Source: Octadecabacter ascidiaceicola (GTDB taxonomy: Bacteria; Pseudomonadota; Alphaproteobacteria; Rhodobacterales; Rhodobacteraceae). Taken from it: 64,000 nucleotides of DNA. The notes below the pieces were generated by a model, which was not told where the DNA came from, did not search any database, and saw nothing but the letters and a program-made list of their open reading frames with translations. Positions 18,212 through 26,860 of this stretch are shown one piece after another. Location of the stretch: assembly GCF_900185015.1 (NCBI RefSeq), contig NZ_FXYD01000004.1, forward strand, positions 62,001 to 126,000, in the 5' to 3' direction. The position numbers were made by a program, and so were the translations under genes. Each line of letters begins with the position of its first letter. Position 1 is the first letter of the stretch.

Positions 18212-18334
18212 TTAGGAAGGCATCGCGCCTTCTGCCATGCGTTTTTTCATTGTGCGCATCATCACAAGATACATCAGTGCAACGCCGCACAAGAACGAAG
18301 AACCGCCAACGGCGATCAAGAGTGTCGTGTCCAT
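18212..18334 (-). CDS. Short single-pass membrane protein (40 aa)
   Basis: An open frame below usual length limits, read from the complement. From the ATG at 18334 it encodes MDTTLLIAVGGSSFLCGVAL, then a second half of the hydrophobic helix, a basic turn (MKKRM) and a short tail ending AMPS. GAGGAG ends 6 bases before this ATG; an in-frame ATG two codons earlier (18340) directly abuts it and is less likely. One transmembrane helix with a positively charged flank predicts a cytoplasmic C-terminus. No family recognised. It lies between the importer terminator and the divergent rimP operon. Confidence 0.68.
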   Translation of the reverse strand: MDTTLLIAVGGSSFLCGVALMYLVMMRTMKKRMAEGAMPS

Positions 18335-18412
18335 ATTCATCTCCTCAAGGTTTGAACGAAGGTTTGGTTAATGGCGTAATTTGGCGGATTTACGGCACAA
18401 ATGCGTTGCCCC

Positions 18413-18441
18413 TTGCAGACTCACTCCAACATACGTATATC
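18413..18441 (+). promoter_or_regulatory. Candidate promoter of the rimP-nusA-infB operon
   Basis: TTGCAG (18413-18418) and GTATAT (18435-18440) are separated by 16 bases. A start near 18448 would give a leader of about 90 bases that contains the hairpin at 18494-18516. Assigned by eye only. Confidence 0.4.
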
Positions 18442-18493
18442 CATCATAACAGCGGCGTTTCGGCCTCCACCCCCGAAGCCCACCGAAATTCCA

Positions 18494-18516
18494 ACGGGCC
18501 GCGCGCCCGTTTTTTT
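18494..18516 (+). promoter_or_regulatory. Terminator-like hairpin in the rimP leader (possible attenuator)
   Basis: Stem ACGGGC (18494-18499) / GCCCGT (18505-18510), 5-base loop, then six T. It stands 20 bases before the rimP start and points in the same direction, with no + strand gene upstream that needs it. A smaller upstream pairing, TTCGG with CCGAA, lies in the same leader. This is the arrangement of a transcription attenuator ahead of an operon that encodes NusA itself. Confidence 0.55.
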
Positions 18517-18536
18517 GTGCCTAAACGAAAGTAGCT

Positions 18537-19130
18537 ATGTCTGAACTGATCGCCCGCGCGGCAATGGATCGCCGCATCACCGAGATCATAACCCCAACCG
18601 TTGAGGATTTGGGGTATGAAGTCGTGCGCGTTCGCTTGATGACAGGCAAGGAATCGATTCTGCAGATCATGGCGCAAAAGCCTGATGGTTCGATTGAAGT
18701 CGATGATTGCGGCGTTATCAGCACGGCAATCTCAGCGTTGCTCGACGTGGAAGACCCGATTGCGGATGTTTACACACTTGAGGTTTCCAGCCCCGGAATT
18801 GATCGCCCCCTCACGCGGTTGAAAGATTTTGACCAGTGGGAAGGCAATGAAGCCAAGATCGAGACCGAAGAGCTGATCGACGGGCGTCGTCGCTTCAAAG
18901 GCATGTTGCGCGGCACCGAGTGTGACGAAGTTTTGATTGAAATCGAAGATCAGGGTCAGCCGGTTACAATCGGTTTGAAGTTTGAATGGCTTACGGATGC
19001 CAAGCTTGTCCTCACGGACGAGTTGATCCGCGATGTTTTGAAAGGCCGCAAAGATGCTGGCCAGATCGATGAAACACAATTTGACGAAGTTGAGACCGTG
19101 TTAGGCGGCTCTGACGAGGAGAAGAACTAA
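18537..19130 (+). CDS. rimP: Ribosome maturation factor RimP
   Basis: 197 residues. Needed for maturation of the 30S subunit. The N-terminal domain has [16 protein letters not shown] and the conserved block [30 protein letters not shown] near residue 83 is the family signature. The C-terminal SH3-like domain follows, and an acidic tail extends a little past the usual length. Its stop overlaps the nusA start (TAATG). First gene of rimP-nusA-ylxR-infB, an order shared by most bacteria. Its leader contains a terminator-like hairpin. Confidence 0.95.
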   Translation: MSELIARAAMDRRITEIITPTVEDLGYEVVRVRLMTGKESILQIMAQKPDGSIEVDDCGVISTAISALLDVEDPIADVYTLEVSSPGIDRPLTRLKDFDQWEGNEAKIETEELIDGRRRFKGMLRGTECDEVLIEIEDQGQPVTIGLKFEWLTDAKLVLTDELIRDVLKGRKDAGQIDETQFDEVETVLGGSDEEKN

Positions 19131-20740
19131 TGGCGATTACATCAGCCAACCAACTGGAACTTTTGCAAACCGCAGAGGCCGTGGCCCGCGAAAAGCAGAT
19201 CGACCCGATTTTGGTCGTCGAAGCGATGGAAGAATCCCTCGCCCGCGCTGCGAAGTCCCGCTACGGGTCCGAAATGGACATCCGCGTTCACATCGACCGC
19301 AAGACCGGTAAGGCAACGTTCACACGCGTTCGTACGGTTGTGGCTGAAGATGAGATTGAAAACTATCAGGCCGAGTTCACCGTTGAGCAGGCGTCCGAAT
19401 ACATGGACGCGCCGGAAATCGGCCAAGAGTTCATCGAAGAAGTACCGCCTGTTGAAATGGGCCGTATCGCTGCGCAGTCCGCCAAGCAGGTGATCTTGCA
19501 AAAGGTCCGAGAAGCTGAGCGTGACAAGCAGTACGAAGATTTCAAAGACCGCGCAGGCACAATCATCAACGCGCAAGTGAAGCGCGAAGAGTACGGCAAT
19601 GTTATCGTTGACGTAGGCACGGGCGAAGCCATCCTGCGCCGCAATGAAAAGATCGGCCGTGAAAGCTACCGCCCGAACGATCGTATTCGTTGCTACATCA
19701 AAGAAGTCCGTCGCGAGCAGCGCGGCCCGCAGATTTTCCTGAGCCGCACAGACCCGCAGTTCATGGCTGAGCTGTTCAAGATGGAAGTTCCGGAAATTTA
19801 CGAGAACATCATCGAGATCAAGTCTGTTGCACGTGACCCGGGTTCACGCGCGAAGATTGCTGTGATTTCTTACGATGGTTCCATTGATCCTGTCGGTGCC
19901 TGTGTTGGTATGCGTGGTTCGCGTGTTCAGGCCGTCGTGAATGAGCTTCAGGGCGAAAAGATCGACATTATCCCATGGAACGAAGACATGCCAACGTTCC
20001 TTGTGAACGCGCTTCAGCCTGCTGAAGTGTCCAAGGTTGTGTTTGACGAAGATGCAGAGCGTATCGAGGTTGTTGTTCCAGAAGAGCAGCTGTCCTTGGC
20101 GATTGGTCGTCGTGGCCAGAACGTTCGTTTGGCGTCCCAGCTGACCGGTTTGGACATCGACATCCTCACAGAAGAAGAAGAATCCAAGCGTCGTCAGGCG
20201 GAATTCGAATTGCGTACAGGTCTGTTCATTGAAGCCCTCGATCTGGACGAATTCTTTGCACAGCTGCTGGTTTCCGAAGGGTTCACCACACTGGAAGAAG
20301 TTGCCTACGTTGAAGTTGAAGAACTTCTCGTGATTGACGGTGTTGACGCAGACACGGCGAGCGAATTGCAGGCCCGTGCCCGCGACGTGATTGAGGCCAA
20401 GAACGCTAAGGCGATGGAAAACGCCCGCGCACTTGGTGTCGAAGACAGCCTTGTTGCATTTGAAGGTCTGACACCCCAGATGATTGAAGCACTGGCGAAC
20501 GATGGCGTGAAAACGCTGGAAGACTTCGCAACATGCGCTGACTGGGAATTGGCTGGTGGCTGGACAGTCGTCGACGGTGAACGTTCCAAAGATGACGGTT
20601 CGCTTGAACCATTCGAAGTAACACTTGAGGATGCGCAAAACATGATCATGACGGCACGCGTAATGCTTGGCTGGGTTGATCCTGAAGAACTTGTTTCCGA
20701 AGCTGACGAGGTCGAAGCGACCGAGGAGCAGGAGGCCTGA
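19130..20740 (+). CDS. nusA: Transcription termination/antitermination factor NusA
   Basis: 536 residues. Binds RNA polymerase and nascent RNA, modulating pausing, termination and antitermination. In order: N-terminal polymerase-binding domain (to ~130), S1 domain (~135-200), KH domains with VGACVGMRGSRVQAVVNEL (~250) and LAIGRRGQNVRLASQLTG (~325), then two helix-hairpin-helix acidic repeats (TLEEVAYVEVEELL ~385, TLEDFATCADWELA ~465) that contact the alpha subunit, and a strongly acidic tail. Start overlaps the rimP stop. The stop codon lies inside a perfect 10-bp inverted repeat. Confidence 0.97.
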   Translation: MAITSANQLELLQTAEAVAREKQIDPILVVEAMEESLARAAKSRYGSEMDIRVHIDRKTGKATFTRVRTVVAEDEIENYQAEFTVEQASEYMDAPEIGQEFIEEVPPVEMGRIAAQSAKQVILQKVREAERDKQYEDFKDRAGTIINAQVKREEYGNVIVDVGTGEAILRRNEKIGRESYRPNDRIRCYIKEVRREQRGPQIFLSRTDPQFMAELFKMEVPEIYENIIEIKSVARDPGSRAKIAVISYDGSIDPVGACVGMRGSRVQAVVNELQGEKIDIIPWNEDMPTFLVNALQPAEVSKVVFDEDAERIEVVVPEEQLSLAIGRRGQNVRLASQLTGLDIDILTEEEESKRRQAEFELRTGLFIEALDLDEFFAQLLVSEGFTTLEEVAYVEVEELLVIDGVDADTASELQARARDVIEAKNAKAMENARALGVEDSLVAFEGLTPQMIEALANDGVKTLEDFATCADWELAGGWTVVDGERSKDDGSLEPFEVTLEDAQNMIMTARVMLGWVDPEELVSEADEVEATEEQEA

Positions 20741-20753
20741 TCGCAGGCCTCCT
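20730..20753 (+). repeat. Perfect 10-bp inverted repeat spanning the nusA stop codon
   Basis: AGGAGGCCTG (20730-20739), loop ATCG, CAGGCCTCCT (20744-20753). The nusA TGA (20738-20740) lies at the end of the left arm. No T-run follows, so it is not a normal terminator. The left arm contains AGGAGG, a consensus ribosome-binding sequence, and the structure ends 9 bases before the ylxR-L7Ae ATG (3 before an in-frame TTG). Confidence 0.85.
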
Positions 20754-20762
20754 GGTTTGCGC

Positions 20763-21395
20763 ATGGGACGGGGTGGCCGTACCAAAGACCGTGATGTCTC
20801 AGAACGTCGGTGCATTGTCACCGGCGAGACTGCGCCGAAGGCGGGGTTGATCCGTTTCGTTGTGGGCCCAGATAATGATGTGGTCCCTGACGTTTTGGAA
20901 AAACTTCCGGGGCGCGGAATGTGGGTAACCGCATCCCGCGATGCGTTGGGCAAGGCAGGCAAGGGCCAGTTTTCCAAGTCTGCCAAAGCACCCGTTAAGG
21001 TGCGCGATGACTTGGCGGACGAGGTAGAACGCCAATTGGCCCGCCGTGTTGTAGATTTGATTGCACTGGCCCGTAAGGCGGGTTCTGCGGTAACTGGGTT
21101 TGAAAAAGTTAAAGGCTGGTTGGCGGGTGGCGAAAACGTCCGCGCGCTGTTCCAAGCCTCTGATGGCTCTGAGCGCGGTAAGACAAAACTATGGACGCCG
21201 GAAGGCGCCCGCTATTTTGGATGCCTTACGGCACAAGAGTTAGGTTTGGCATTCGGACGTCAAACTGCAGTACACGCTGCCCTCGCCTCTGGCGGAATGA
21301 GCAACCGTGTAGTAGAGGAAGCCGCAAAGCTGAAAGGCTTGCGCGAGATAGATGGCGGTGAAGGCACCGTCACGGAAGGATTAGAAACGACATGA
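20763..21395 (+). CDS. YlxR-L7Ae fusion RNA-binding protein
   Basis: 210 residues. The N-terminal half is a YlxR (DUF448) domain with [19 protein letters not shown] and the conserved [15 protein letters not shown]. The C-terminal half resembles the L7Ae/YlxQ family ([18 protein letters not shown]). In Firmicutes these are two separate genes between nusA and infB; fusion in one gene is usual in alphaproteobacteria. Both domains bind RNA; a role in translation or RNase P has been proposed for YlxR. The ATG at 20763 has no normal ribosome site; TTG at 20757 is an in-frame alternative. The stop overlaps infB (ATGA). Confidence 0.9.
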   Translation: MGRGGRTKDRDVSERRCIVTGETAPKAGLIRFVVGPDNDVVPDVLEKLPGRGMWVTASRDALGKAGKGQFSKSAKAPVKVRDDLADEVERQLARRVVDLIALARKAGSAVTGFEKVKGWLAGGENVRALFQASDGSERGKTKLWTPEGARYFGCLTAQELGLAFGRQTAVHAALASGGMSNRVVEEAAKLKGLREIDGGEGTVTEGLETT

Positions 21396-23869
21396 GCGAT
21401 TCAGACGGCAAAAAGCCCCTTGGTATTTCGCGTCCCGGAAGTGTGAAGCAAAGCTTCAGCCATGGGCGCACCAAGAACGTGGTCGTTGAGACGAAACGCA
21501 AGCGCGTTGTCGTCCCCAAACCCGGTGCGGCAAAGCCAACGGGCGGTGCTTCTGCGCCAATCGGCGGTGACCCATCCAAGCGCCCAGCGGGCATTTCTGA
21601 TGTGGAAATGGAACGCCGTATGAAGGCGCTTCAGGCTGCGAAAGCACGCGAAGCGGAAGATGCCGCAAAGCGTGAAGCAGAAGAAAAGGCCCGCGCTGCA
21701 GAGCGTGAACGCCGTCTTGCTGAAATCGCAGAAAAAGAACGTGCTGACAAAGCGCGTGACGAAGCTGTTAAAGCCAAGCAGGACGAGGAAGAGCGTAAGA
21801 AGCGTGAGGCCGAGGCTGCTGCACAAGCGGCGGCTGCACCTGCTGCTGTTGATCCTGAATTGGCACCCGCCCAGCGCCGTGCGCCTCCGAGTGGTGGTGC
21901 GCCAGCAGCAACACCACGCAAGAAAGAAGACGACCGCGATTCCCGCAAGAACAAGAACCAAGGCGACACTCGTAAGGGTGGCAAGCTGACGTTGAACCAA
22001 GCGCTGCGTGGTGGCGAAGGTGGCCGTCATCGTTCCATGGCGCAGATGAAGCGTAAGCAAGAGCGCGCACGCCAGAAGGCGATGGGCCAAAACGTCGAGC
22101 GCGAAAAGATTATTCGCGATGTTCAACTGCCAGAAGCGATTGTGGTTTCTGAACTTGCAAACCGGATGTCTGAAAAAGTGTCTGATGTTGTGAAAGCATT
22201 GATGACCAACGGCATCATGGCGACACAGAACCAATCAATTGATGCGGATACAGCGGAACTTATCGTCGAAGAATTCGGCCACAAAGTTGTGCGCGTTTCT
22301 GATGCTGACGTTGAAGACGTGATTAACTTTGAAGAAGATGACGAGAAAGACCTGAAAGGTCGTCCGCCTGTCATCACGATCATGGGCCACGTTGACCACG
22401 GTAAAACATCCCTGCTGGATGCGATCCGTAACGCGAAAGTTGTTGCTGGCGAAGCTGGCGGGATTACACAGCACATTGGTGCGTATCAGGTCACAACCGA
22501 CAACGGCACTGTTTTGACGTTCCTTGATACTCCGGGCCACGCGGCGTTTACGTCCATGCGTGCGCGCGGTGCACAGGTTACGGATATTGTTGTTCTGGTT
22601 GTTGCGGCGGATGACGCCGTTATGCCGCAAACCATCGAAGCGATTGCACACGCGAAAGCGGCAAACGTTCCGATGATCGTTGCGATCAACAAGATCGACC
22701 GTCCAGCTGCAAACGCTGACAAAGTGCGCACAGACTTGCTGCAGCACGAAGTTATCGTTGAGAAAATGTCTGGTGAAGTGCAGGACGTCGAAGTTTCTGC
22801 GATCACTGGCCAAGGCCTTGATGAGCTTCTTGAAGCAATTGCGCTGCAGTCCGAATTGCTCGAACTGAAAGCTAACCCAGATCGCGCCGCCCAAGGTGCC
22901 GTGATTGAAGCACAGCTTGACGTTGGCCGTGGCCCTGTTGCGACTGTTCTGGTTGAAACTGGTACGTTGCGTCGTGGCGATATCTTCGTTGTAGGTGAGC
23001 AGTGGGGTAAGGTCCGCGCGTTGATCGACGACAAAGGAGCGCGCGTTAACGAGGCTGGGCCTTCCGTTCCTGTTGAGGTTCTTGGCCTGAACGGTACGCC
23101 AGAAGCTGGTGACGTTTTGAACGTAACAGAAACCGAAGCACAAGCGCGTGAGATTGCGGAATACCGTGCCAACGCGGCAAAGGAAAAACGTGCTGCGGCT
23201 GGTGCTGCGGTTACGCTTGATCAGTTGATGGCAAACGCTAAGGCGGATGAAAACGTTTCGGAATTGCCAATCCTTGTTAAGGGTGACGTGCAGGGTTCTA
23301 CTGAAGCGATCGTTCAGGCGATGGCTAAGATCGGTAACGATGAAGTACGTGTTCGTGTCCTGCATTCAGGTGTTGGTGCGATTACGGAAAGCGACATTGG
23401 ACTTGCAGAAGCCTCCGGTGCGCCGGTTATTGGCTTTAACGTGCGTGCGAACGCATCTGCCCGTAACTCTGCGAACCAAAAGGGCGTTGAGATCCGCTAC
23501 TATTCCATCATCTACGATCTTGTGGATGACGTGAAAGCGGCTGCATCTGGTCTGCTGTCTGCCGAGGTTCGCGAGAACTTTATCGGTTACGCCAAGATCC
23601 AAGAGGTCTTTAAGGTGTCCAACGTCGGTAAGATTGCTGGTTGTCTGGTCACTGAGGGCGTTGCACGTCGTTCTGCTGGTGTGCGCTTGCTGCGTGACGA
23701 TGTGGTTATCCACGAAGGCACACTCAAGACGCTTAAGCGTTTCAAGGACGAGGTCAAAGAAGTCCAGTCCGGCCAGGAATGCGGTATGGCGTTCGAGAAC
23801 TACGAAGACATCCGCGCTGACGATGTTATCGAAATCTTCGAGCGTGAAGAGGTTGAGCGGAATCTTTAA
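21392..23869 (+). CDS. infB: Translation initiation factor IF-2
   Basis: 825 residues. GTPase that places initiator tRNA on the 30S subunit. A long charged N-terminus (to ~300) is rich in Ala, Glu, Lys and Arg and predicted coiled. The G domain has GHVDHGKTS (~331), [15 protein letters not shown] (~377) and NKID (~430), followed by domains II-IV. Start overlaps the ylxR gene by ATGA. Length is typical for alphaproteobacteria. Ends the rimP operon; a strong symmetrical terminator follows. Confidence 0.98.
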   Translation: MSDSDGKKPLGISRPGSVKQSFSHGRTKNVVVETKRKRVVVPKPGAAKPTGGASAPIGGDPSKRPAGISDVEMERRMKALQAAKAREAEDAAKREAEEKARAAERERRLAEIAEKERADKARDEAVKAKQDEEERKKREAEAAAQAAAAPAAVDPELAPAQRRAPPSGGAPAATPRKKEDDRDSRKNKNQGDTRKGGKLTLNQALRGGEGGRHRSMAQMKRKQERARQKAMGQNVEREKIIRDVQLPEAIVVSELANRMSEKVSDVVKALMTNGIMATQNQSIDADTAELIVEEFGHKVVRVSDADVEDVINFEEDDEKDLKGRPPVITIMGHVDHGKTSLLDAIRNAKVVAGEAGGITQHIGAYQVTTDNGTVLTFLDTPGHAAFTSMRARGAQVTDIVVLVVAADDAVMPQTIEAIAHAKAANVPMIVAINKIDRPAANADKVRTDLLQHEVIVEKMSGEVQDVEVSAITGQGLDELLEAIALQSELLELKANPDRAAQGAVIEAQLDVGRGPVATVLVETGTLRRGDIFVVGEQWGKVRALIDDKGARVNEAGPSVPVEVLGLNGTPEAGDVLNVTETEAQAREIAEYRANAAKEKRAAAGAAVTLDQLMANAKADENVSELPILVKGDVQGSTEAIVQAMAKIGNDEVRVRVLHSGVGAITESDIGLAEASGAPVIGFNVRANASARNSANQKGVEIRYYSIIYDLVDDVKAAASGLLSAEVRENFIGYAKIQEVFKVSNVGKIAGCLVTEGVARRSAGVRLLRDDVVIHEGTLKTLKRFKDEVKEVQSGQECGMAFENYEDIRADDVIEIFEREEVERNL

Positions 23870-23891
23870 TTCGCCACCAAATGTGAAACGA

Positions 23892-23922
23892 AAAAGGGGA
23901 CGCTAAACCAGCGTCCCCTTTT
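23892..23922 (+). terminator. Bidirectional terminator between infB and the 45-aa gene
   Basis: Stem AAAAGGGGACGCT (23892-23904) / AGCGTCCCCTTTT (23910-23922) with a 5-base loop: 13 perfect pairs with A-run and T-run at opposite ends, so it can terminate infB and the convergent small gene alike. Confidence 0.93.
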
Positions 23923-23942
23923 GCATTGGTTGGTCGTGGAAC

Positions 23943-24080
23943 TTAGTTCAGGCGCGTAACAGGCGTACCTTCAAACTCACGATCGCCTACTGAAACGACA
24001 ACGCGTCCGTTCGCGAGAGTTTTCACCAAAATACCTTGGACTTGAACGTGAGTCCCCACGGAAATTGTTCGTAGCATCAT
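23943..24080 (-). CDS. Hypothetical 45-aa basic beta-rich protein
   Basis: Begins MMLRTISVGTHVQVQGILVK and ends VTRLN. It alternates hydrophobic and polar residues like a small SH3/OB-like beta barrel, with a GRVVVSVGDREFEGTPV pattern; the function is unknown to me. A GGGGGA stretch lies 4-9 bases upstream of the tandem ATGs. The frame continues upstream to 24158, but that extension would run through a long inverted repeat and lacks a ribosome site, so I prefer the short form. A shared terminator with infB supports that this is a real transcription unit. Confidence 0.62.
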   Translation of the reverse strand: MMLRTISVGTHVQVQGILVKTLANGRVVVSVGDREFEGTPVTRLN

Positions 24081-24125
24081 AATCCCCCATTTGACGCGAC
24101 TAACTATTTGACCCAGCAGCTTCGG

Positions 24126-24162
24126 GTAAATGTTAGCAACGCCCCATTGTTGCCACATTTAC
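24126..24162. repeat. Imperfect 13-bp inverted repeat upstream of the 45-aa gene
   Basis: GTAAATGT (24126-24133) pairs with ACATTTAC (24155-24162), and GCAAC (24136-24140) with GTTGC (24149-24153), with a 2- versus 1-base bulge and 8-base loop. It starts about 45 bases upstream of the small gene and 43 bases past the mutT stop. No T-run follows on either strand, so an operator or structured leader is more likely than a terminator. Confidence 0.7.
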
Positions 24163-24168
24163 TACAAT

Positions 24169-24177
24169 TTATCCACA
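24169..24177 (+). promoter_or_regulatory. Consensus DnaA box
   Basis: TTATCCACA, the exact consensus 9-mer, in a locally A+T-rich stretch 6 bases from the inverted repeat. Only one copy was noticed here, so it may be a regulatory or titration site or chance, not an origin. Confidence 0.4.
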
Positions 24178-24204
24178 ATTAATCGACGTAGGGTCAACGC
24201 GCTC

Positions 24205-24603
24205 TCAGAGCCAGTCCCGCAGGATTGGTATGAGGGGGATATCCGCGGCTGGCATAGGGTAGTCACGCAGCTGGTTAGCACGTACCCATTTAAGGGTTTG
24301 ACCCTCACGCGGGTTCGGCGTGCCTTCCCACTTGCGACATGCAAACAGGGGCATGATCAGGTGGAAATCGTCGTAGCTGTGACTCGCGAAGGTCAGCGGC
24401 GCGAGGCAGGACTGCCATGTGTTGATGCCAAGCTCTTCTTCAAGTTCGCGAATCAATGCGGCCTCAGGAGTCTCTCCCTGTTCGACTTTCCCGCCGGGAA
24501 ACTCCCACAGACCCGCCATCGATTTTCCTTCGGGGCGCTGGGCTAACAGCACACGCCCGTCGATATCGATAAGAGCTACAGCACTGACCAGAACCGTCTT
24601 CAC
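24205..24603 (-). CDS. mutT: MutT-type Nudix hydrolase (8-oxo-dGTP diphosphatase)
   Basis: 132 residues from the GTG at 24603, which overlaps the argJ stop (GTGA); this gives the usual start KTVLVSAVALID. The complete Nudix box GX5EX7REUXEEXGU is seen as GGKVEQGETPEAALIRELEE followed by ELGI (~residues 38-60). MutT hydrolyses 8-oxo-dGTP and prevents A:T to C:G mutations. Length equals E. coli MutT. Coupling to argJ is common in this group and probably reflects operon history more than shared function. Confidence 0.93.
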   Translation of the reverse strand: MKTVLVSAVALIDIDGRVLLAQRPEGKSMAGLWEFPGGKVEQGETPEAALIRELEEELGINTWQSCLAPLTFASHSYDDFHLIMPLFACRKWEGTPNPREGQTLKWVRANQLRDYPMPAADIPLIPILRDWL

Positions 24604-25814
24604 GATCGATAGTCCGCATTGATCGAAATGTATCCGTGGGTCAAATCGCAAGTCCAAACAGTACCGATACCGCCACCAATTCCGAGATCGACAGTGATAA
24701 GGATATCTTGTTGCTTCATATATTCGGCACCAACCTCTTCGGAGTAGTTCGGTGAAACCCAGCCATTCTCGGCGACAAGAACATCGCCAAACTTGATCGA
24801 AAGGAGGTCGCGATCAGCCTGTGCGCCGGACTTTCCGACGGCCATAACGATACGGCCCCAGTTCGGATCTTCGCCAGCAATTGCAGTTTTCACAAGCGGA
24901 GAATTGGCGATCGAGAGGCCTACCTGCCGTGCTTCAACGTCGGATACAGCGCCCGTTACCTTAACTTCAACGAACTTGGTGGCCCCTTCACCATCGCGCA
25001 CGACTTGGTGTGCAAGGTCGAGCATCACCCCGTGCAGCGCCTGTGTGAAACCGGCGCTATCGGTAACATCGACGCCAGAAGCGCCTGTTGCAGCGATCAT
25101 TAGGGTGTCTGAAGTCGAAGTGTCACTATCGACAGTTATGCAGTTGAACGTCTGATCCGTAAGTGCGCCTAGAAGGGCTTGCAAGGCAGGTTGCTCAATC
25201 TTGGCGTCGGTGAAAATGTACACAAGCATTGTCGCCATATCAGGTGCGATCATACCGGACCCTTTGGCGATGCCCGCGATTTTCACAACCTCGCCGTCGA
25301 TCAATACCTCAGCGCTGGCACCCTTGGCGAAGGTGTCGGTTGTCATGATCGCATTGGCTGCGCCCTCTATCCCGAAGGCGCTAAGATCTGTAGCCAGATC
25401 AGAAATCTTATCCGTAATCTTGTCATGGGGAAGGCGTTCACCGATCACACCAGTTGAAGCCGTAAAGATGCGGGATTTTGGAATTCCGGTGGCATCTTCA
25501 ACCGTGCCACAAATCGCCTCAACGGACTTTTCGCCTGCTGATCCGGTGAAGGCATTAGAATTGCCTGAATTCACGAGAATTGCCGCACGATCATCGGATG
25601 ACCCACCAAGCTTGCTTTGACAATCCAACACCGGAGAAGACCGCGTCGAAGAGCGTGTAAAAACACCCGCAATAGACGTGCCGGTGGCGAGTTCTACTAG
25701 CATGACATCCTTGCGGTCCTTGTATTTGACCCCTGCCGCGCCGGATGCAAACCGAACGCCGTCAATCTGTGGCAACTTTGGGAACGCGTCGGGTGCGAGA
25801 GGGGAAATAGCCAT
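24600..25814 (-). CDS. argJ: Bifunctional ornithine acetyltransferase / N-acetylglutamate synthase
   Basis: 404 residues. Transfers acetyl from N-acetylornithine to glutamate, recycling acetyl groups in arginine synthesis. The self-cleavage site is in MIAPDMATMLVYIFTD: cleavage before the Thr of MATML (~residue 190) yields alpha and beta chains and the nucleophile. The preceding KGSGM forms the oxyanion region. The C-terminal block includes ANSPLVKTAIAGEDPNWGRI. Upstream the parvulin stop is 2 bases away; downstream it overlaps mutT. Confidence 0.97.
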   Translation of the reverse strand: MAISPLAPDAFPKLPQIDGVRFASGAAGVKYKDRKDVMLVELATGTSIAGVFTRSSTRSSPVLDCQSKLGGSSDDRAAILVNSGNSNAFTGSAGEKSVEAICGTVEDATGIPKSRIFTASTGVIGERLPHDKITDKISDLATDLSAFGIEGAANAIMTTDTFAKGASAEVLIDGEVVKIAGIAKGSGMIAPDMATMLVYIFTDAKIEQPALQALLGALTDQTFNCITVDSDTSTSDTLMIAATGASGVDVTDSAGFTQALHGVMLDLAHQVVRDGEGATKFVEVKVTGAVSDVEARQVGLSIANSPLVKTAIAGEDPNWGRIVMAVGKSGAQADRDLLSIKFGDVLVAENGWVSPNYSEEVGAEYMKQQDILITVDLGIGGGIGTVWTCDLTHGYISINADYRS

Positions 25815-25816
25815 TC

Positions 25817-26671
25817 TTAGTCCTCTAGGAGTTCAAGGTTCTGGAGGATTGAGAAGTCAAACTGGCCTTCTTCCGGTAGTGTGATTTCAGCAGTCTCCGT
25901 CAAGCTCGTTATCATCGCGTTCAACGTTTCTTGCTGGATCTCAGATGTCAGTTCACTGCGAAGATCATCAATCGTCGGCAATTCAGTCTGACGTGTTTCG
26001 TTGAGCTGAACGACATGCCAACCGAACTGTGTTTGAACCGGAGCGGACACTTCGCCTGTTTCCAAAGCCATGACGGCAGCCTCAAATTCAGGAACCATCA
26101 TGCCGGCACCAAACCAACCCAGTTCGCCACCAGAAGGGCCGGATGGACCCGTGGAGCGTTCTTGCGCAGTTTCGGCAAAATCTGCACCGTCGTCGATCAG
26201 TGATTTGATCTCGTTTGCCTCTTCTTCAGTTTCAACGAGAATGTGGGAAGCGTTGAATTCCGTATCAGGCTCCACACCCTCAAAGCGTGCGTAATAGGCC
26301 GCCTGAATTTCTTCATCAGTCACCGGTGTGCTGGTGATTGAGTTGACGACTTCACCTGCCCGAAGCGAACGTGTTTCATTGGCCAGTGCAATTCCAACGC
26401 GTTTCGGTTCAACCTCTAGGGTGTCGGCAAGAAGCTGCTGGTTAACCAGCTGTTCAACCAAACCGTTGAAGACAACGTCGTCTGGCAGTTGCTGGTATTG
26501 CGCTGGCAATTGAGAACGCAGCATGATGAGCTGGCCTAATGTGATCTCTGATCCGTTTACAGATGCGACGACGGTTTCGGCGGACATATCGCCATGACCA
26601 TCTGCATACGCAAACGTGGCTGAGAGTGAGAAAATTGCGGCAGAAGCCAGTAATTTGGTGCGAAATAGCAT
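25817..26671 (-). CDS. Periplasmic parvulin-type peptidyl-prolyl isomerase
   Basis: 284 residues from the ATG at 26671, chosen for GGAA 7 bases upstream and a clean signal peptide (MLFRTKLLASAAIFSLSATF, cleavage near AYA). The PpiC/rotamase domain spans about 135-235: ASHILVETEEEANEI, ADFAETAQERSTGPSG, GELGWFGAG and GWHVVQL. N- and C-terminal helices resemble SurA/PrsA chaperone parts. Probably folds outer-membrane or secreted proteins. It shares a promoter region with divergent secA, which fits a protein-export context, and leads into argJ and mutT. Confidence 0.92.
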   Translation of the reverse strand: MLFRTKLLASAAIFSLSATFAYADGHGDMSAETVVASVNGSEITLGQLIMLRSQLPAQYQQLPDDVVFNGLVEQLVNQQLLADTLEVEPKRVGIALANETRSLRAGEVVNSITSTPVTDEEIQAAYYARFEGVEPDTEFNASHILVETEEEANEIKSLIDDGADFAETAQERSTGPSGPSGGELGWFGAGMMVPEFEAAVMALETGEVSAPVQTQFGWHVVQLNETRQTELPTIDDLRSELTSEIQQETLNAMITSLTETAEITLPEEGQFDFSILQNLELLED

Positions 26672-26710
26672 GTTAACAGTTCCTTGATGAGCCGCAGCTT
26701 GGCCGTGGCG

Positions 26711-26739
26711 TTGACACCTTAATGGCGGCCCCTTACATC
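26711..26739 (+). promoter_or_regulatory. Candidate secA promoter
   Basis: Perfect TTGACA (26711-26716), 17-base spacing, TACATC (26734-26739). A start near 26746 gives a leader of ~115 bases. The -10 is weak, so this is tentative. Confidence 0.45.
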
Positions 26740-26860
26740 CCCATAAGGTCCTGTGGAGGCCGGTCTTGGCCCTGTTTCTATGGGGCGTGTGCGACAGGCA
26801 CAACCAACCTCCTCACACATTGATGTTAGAGACGCCCAAAGTGGCGCGCGCGGAGAGAAT

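Noticed and set aside
19844-20986. A 380-codon minus-strand frame across nusA and the ylxR start
   Set aside because: Antisense to two well-supported genes, with no recognisable domain or ribosome site.
24169-24177. Replication origin suggested by a perfect DnaA box
   Set aside because: Only one box, no cluster, and no dnaA, parAB or gidA genes nearby; treated as a possible regulatory site only.
26753-26860. N-terminal extension of SecA or an upstream SecM-like peptide
   Set aside because: The frame is open but lacks a ribosome site and any arrest-like sequence, and SecA normally begins MLGLG-like, as at 26861.
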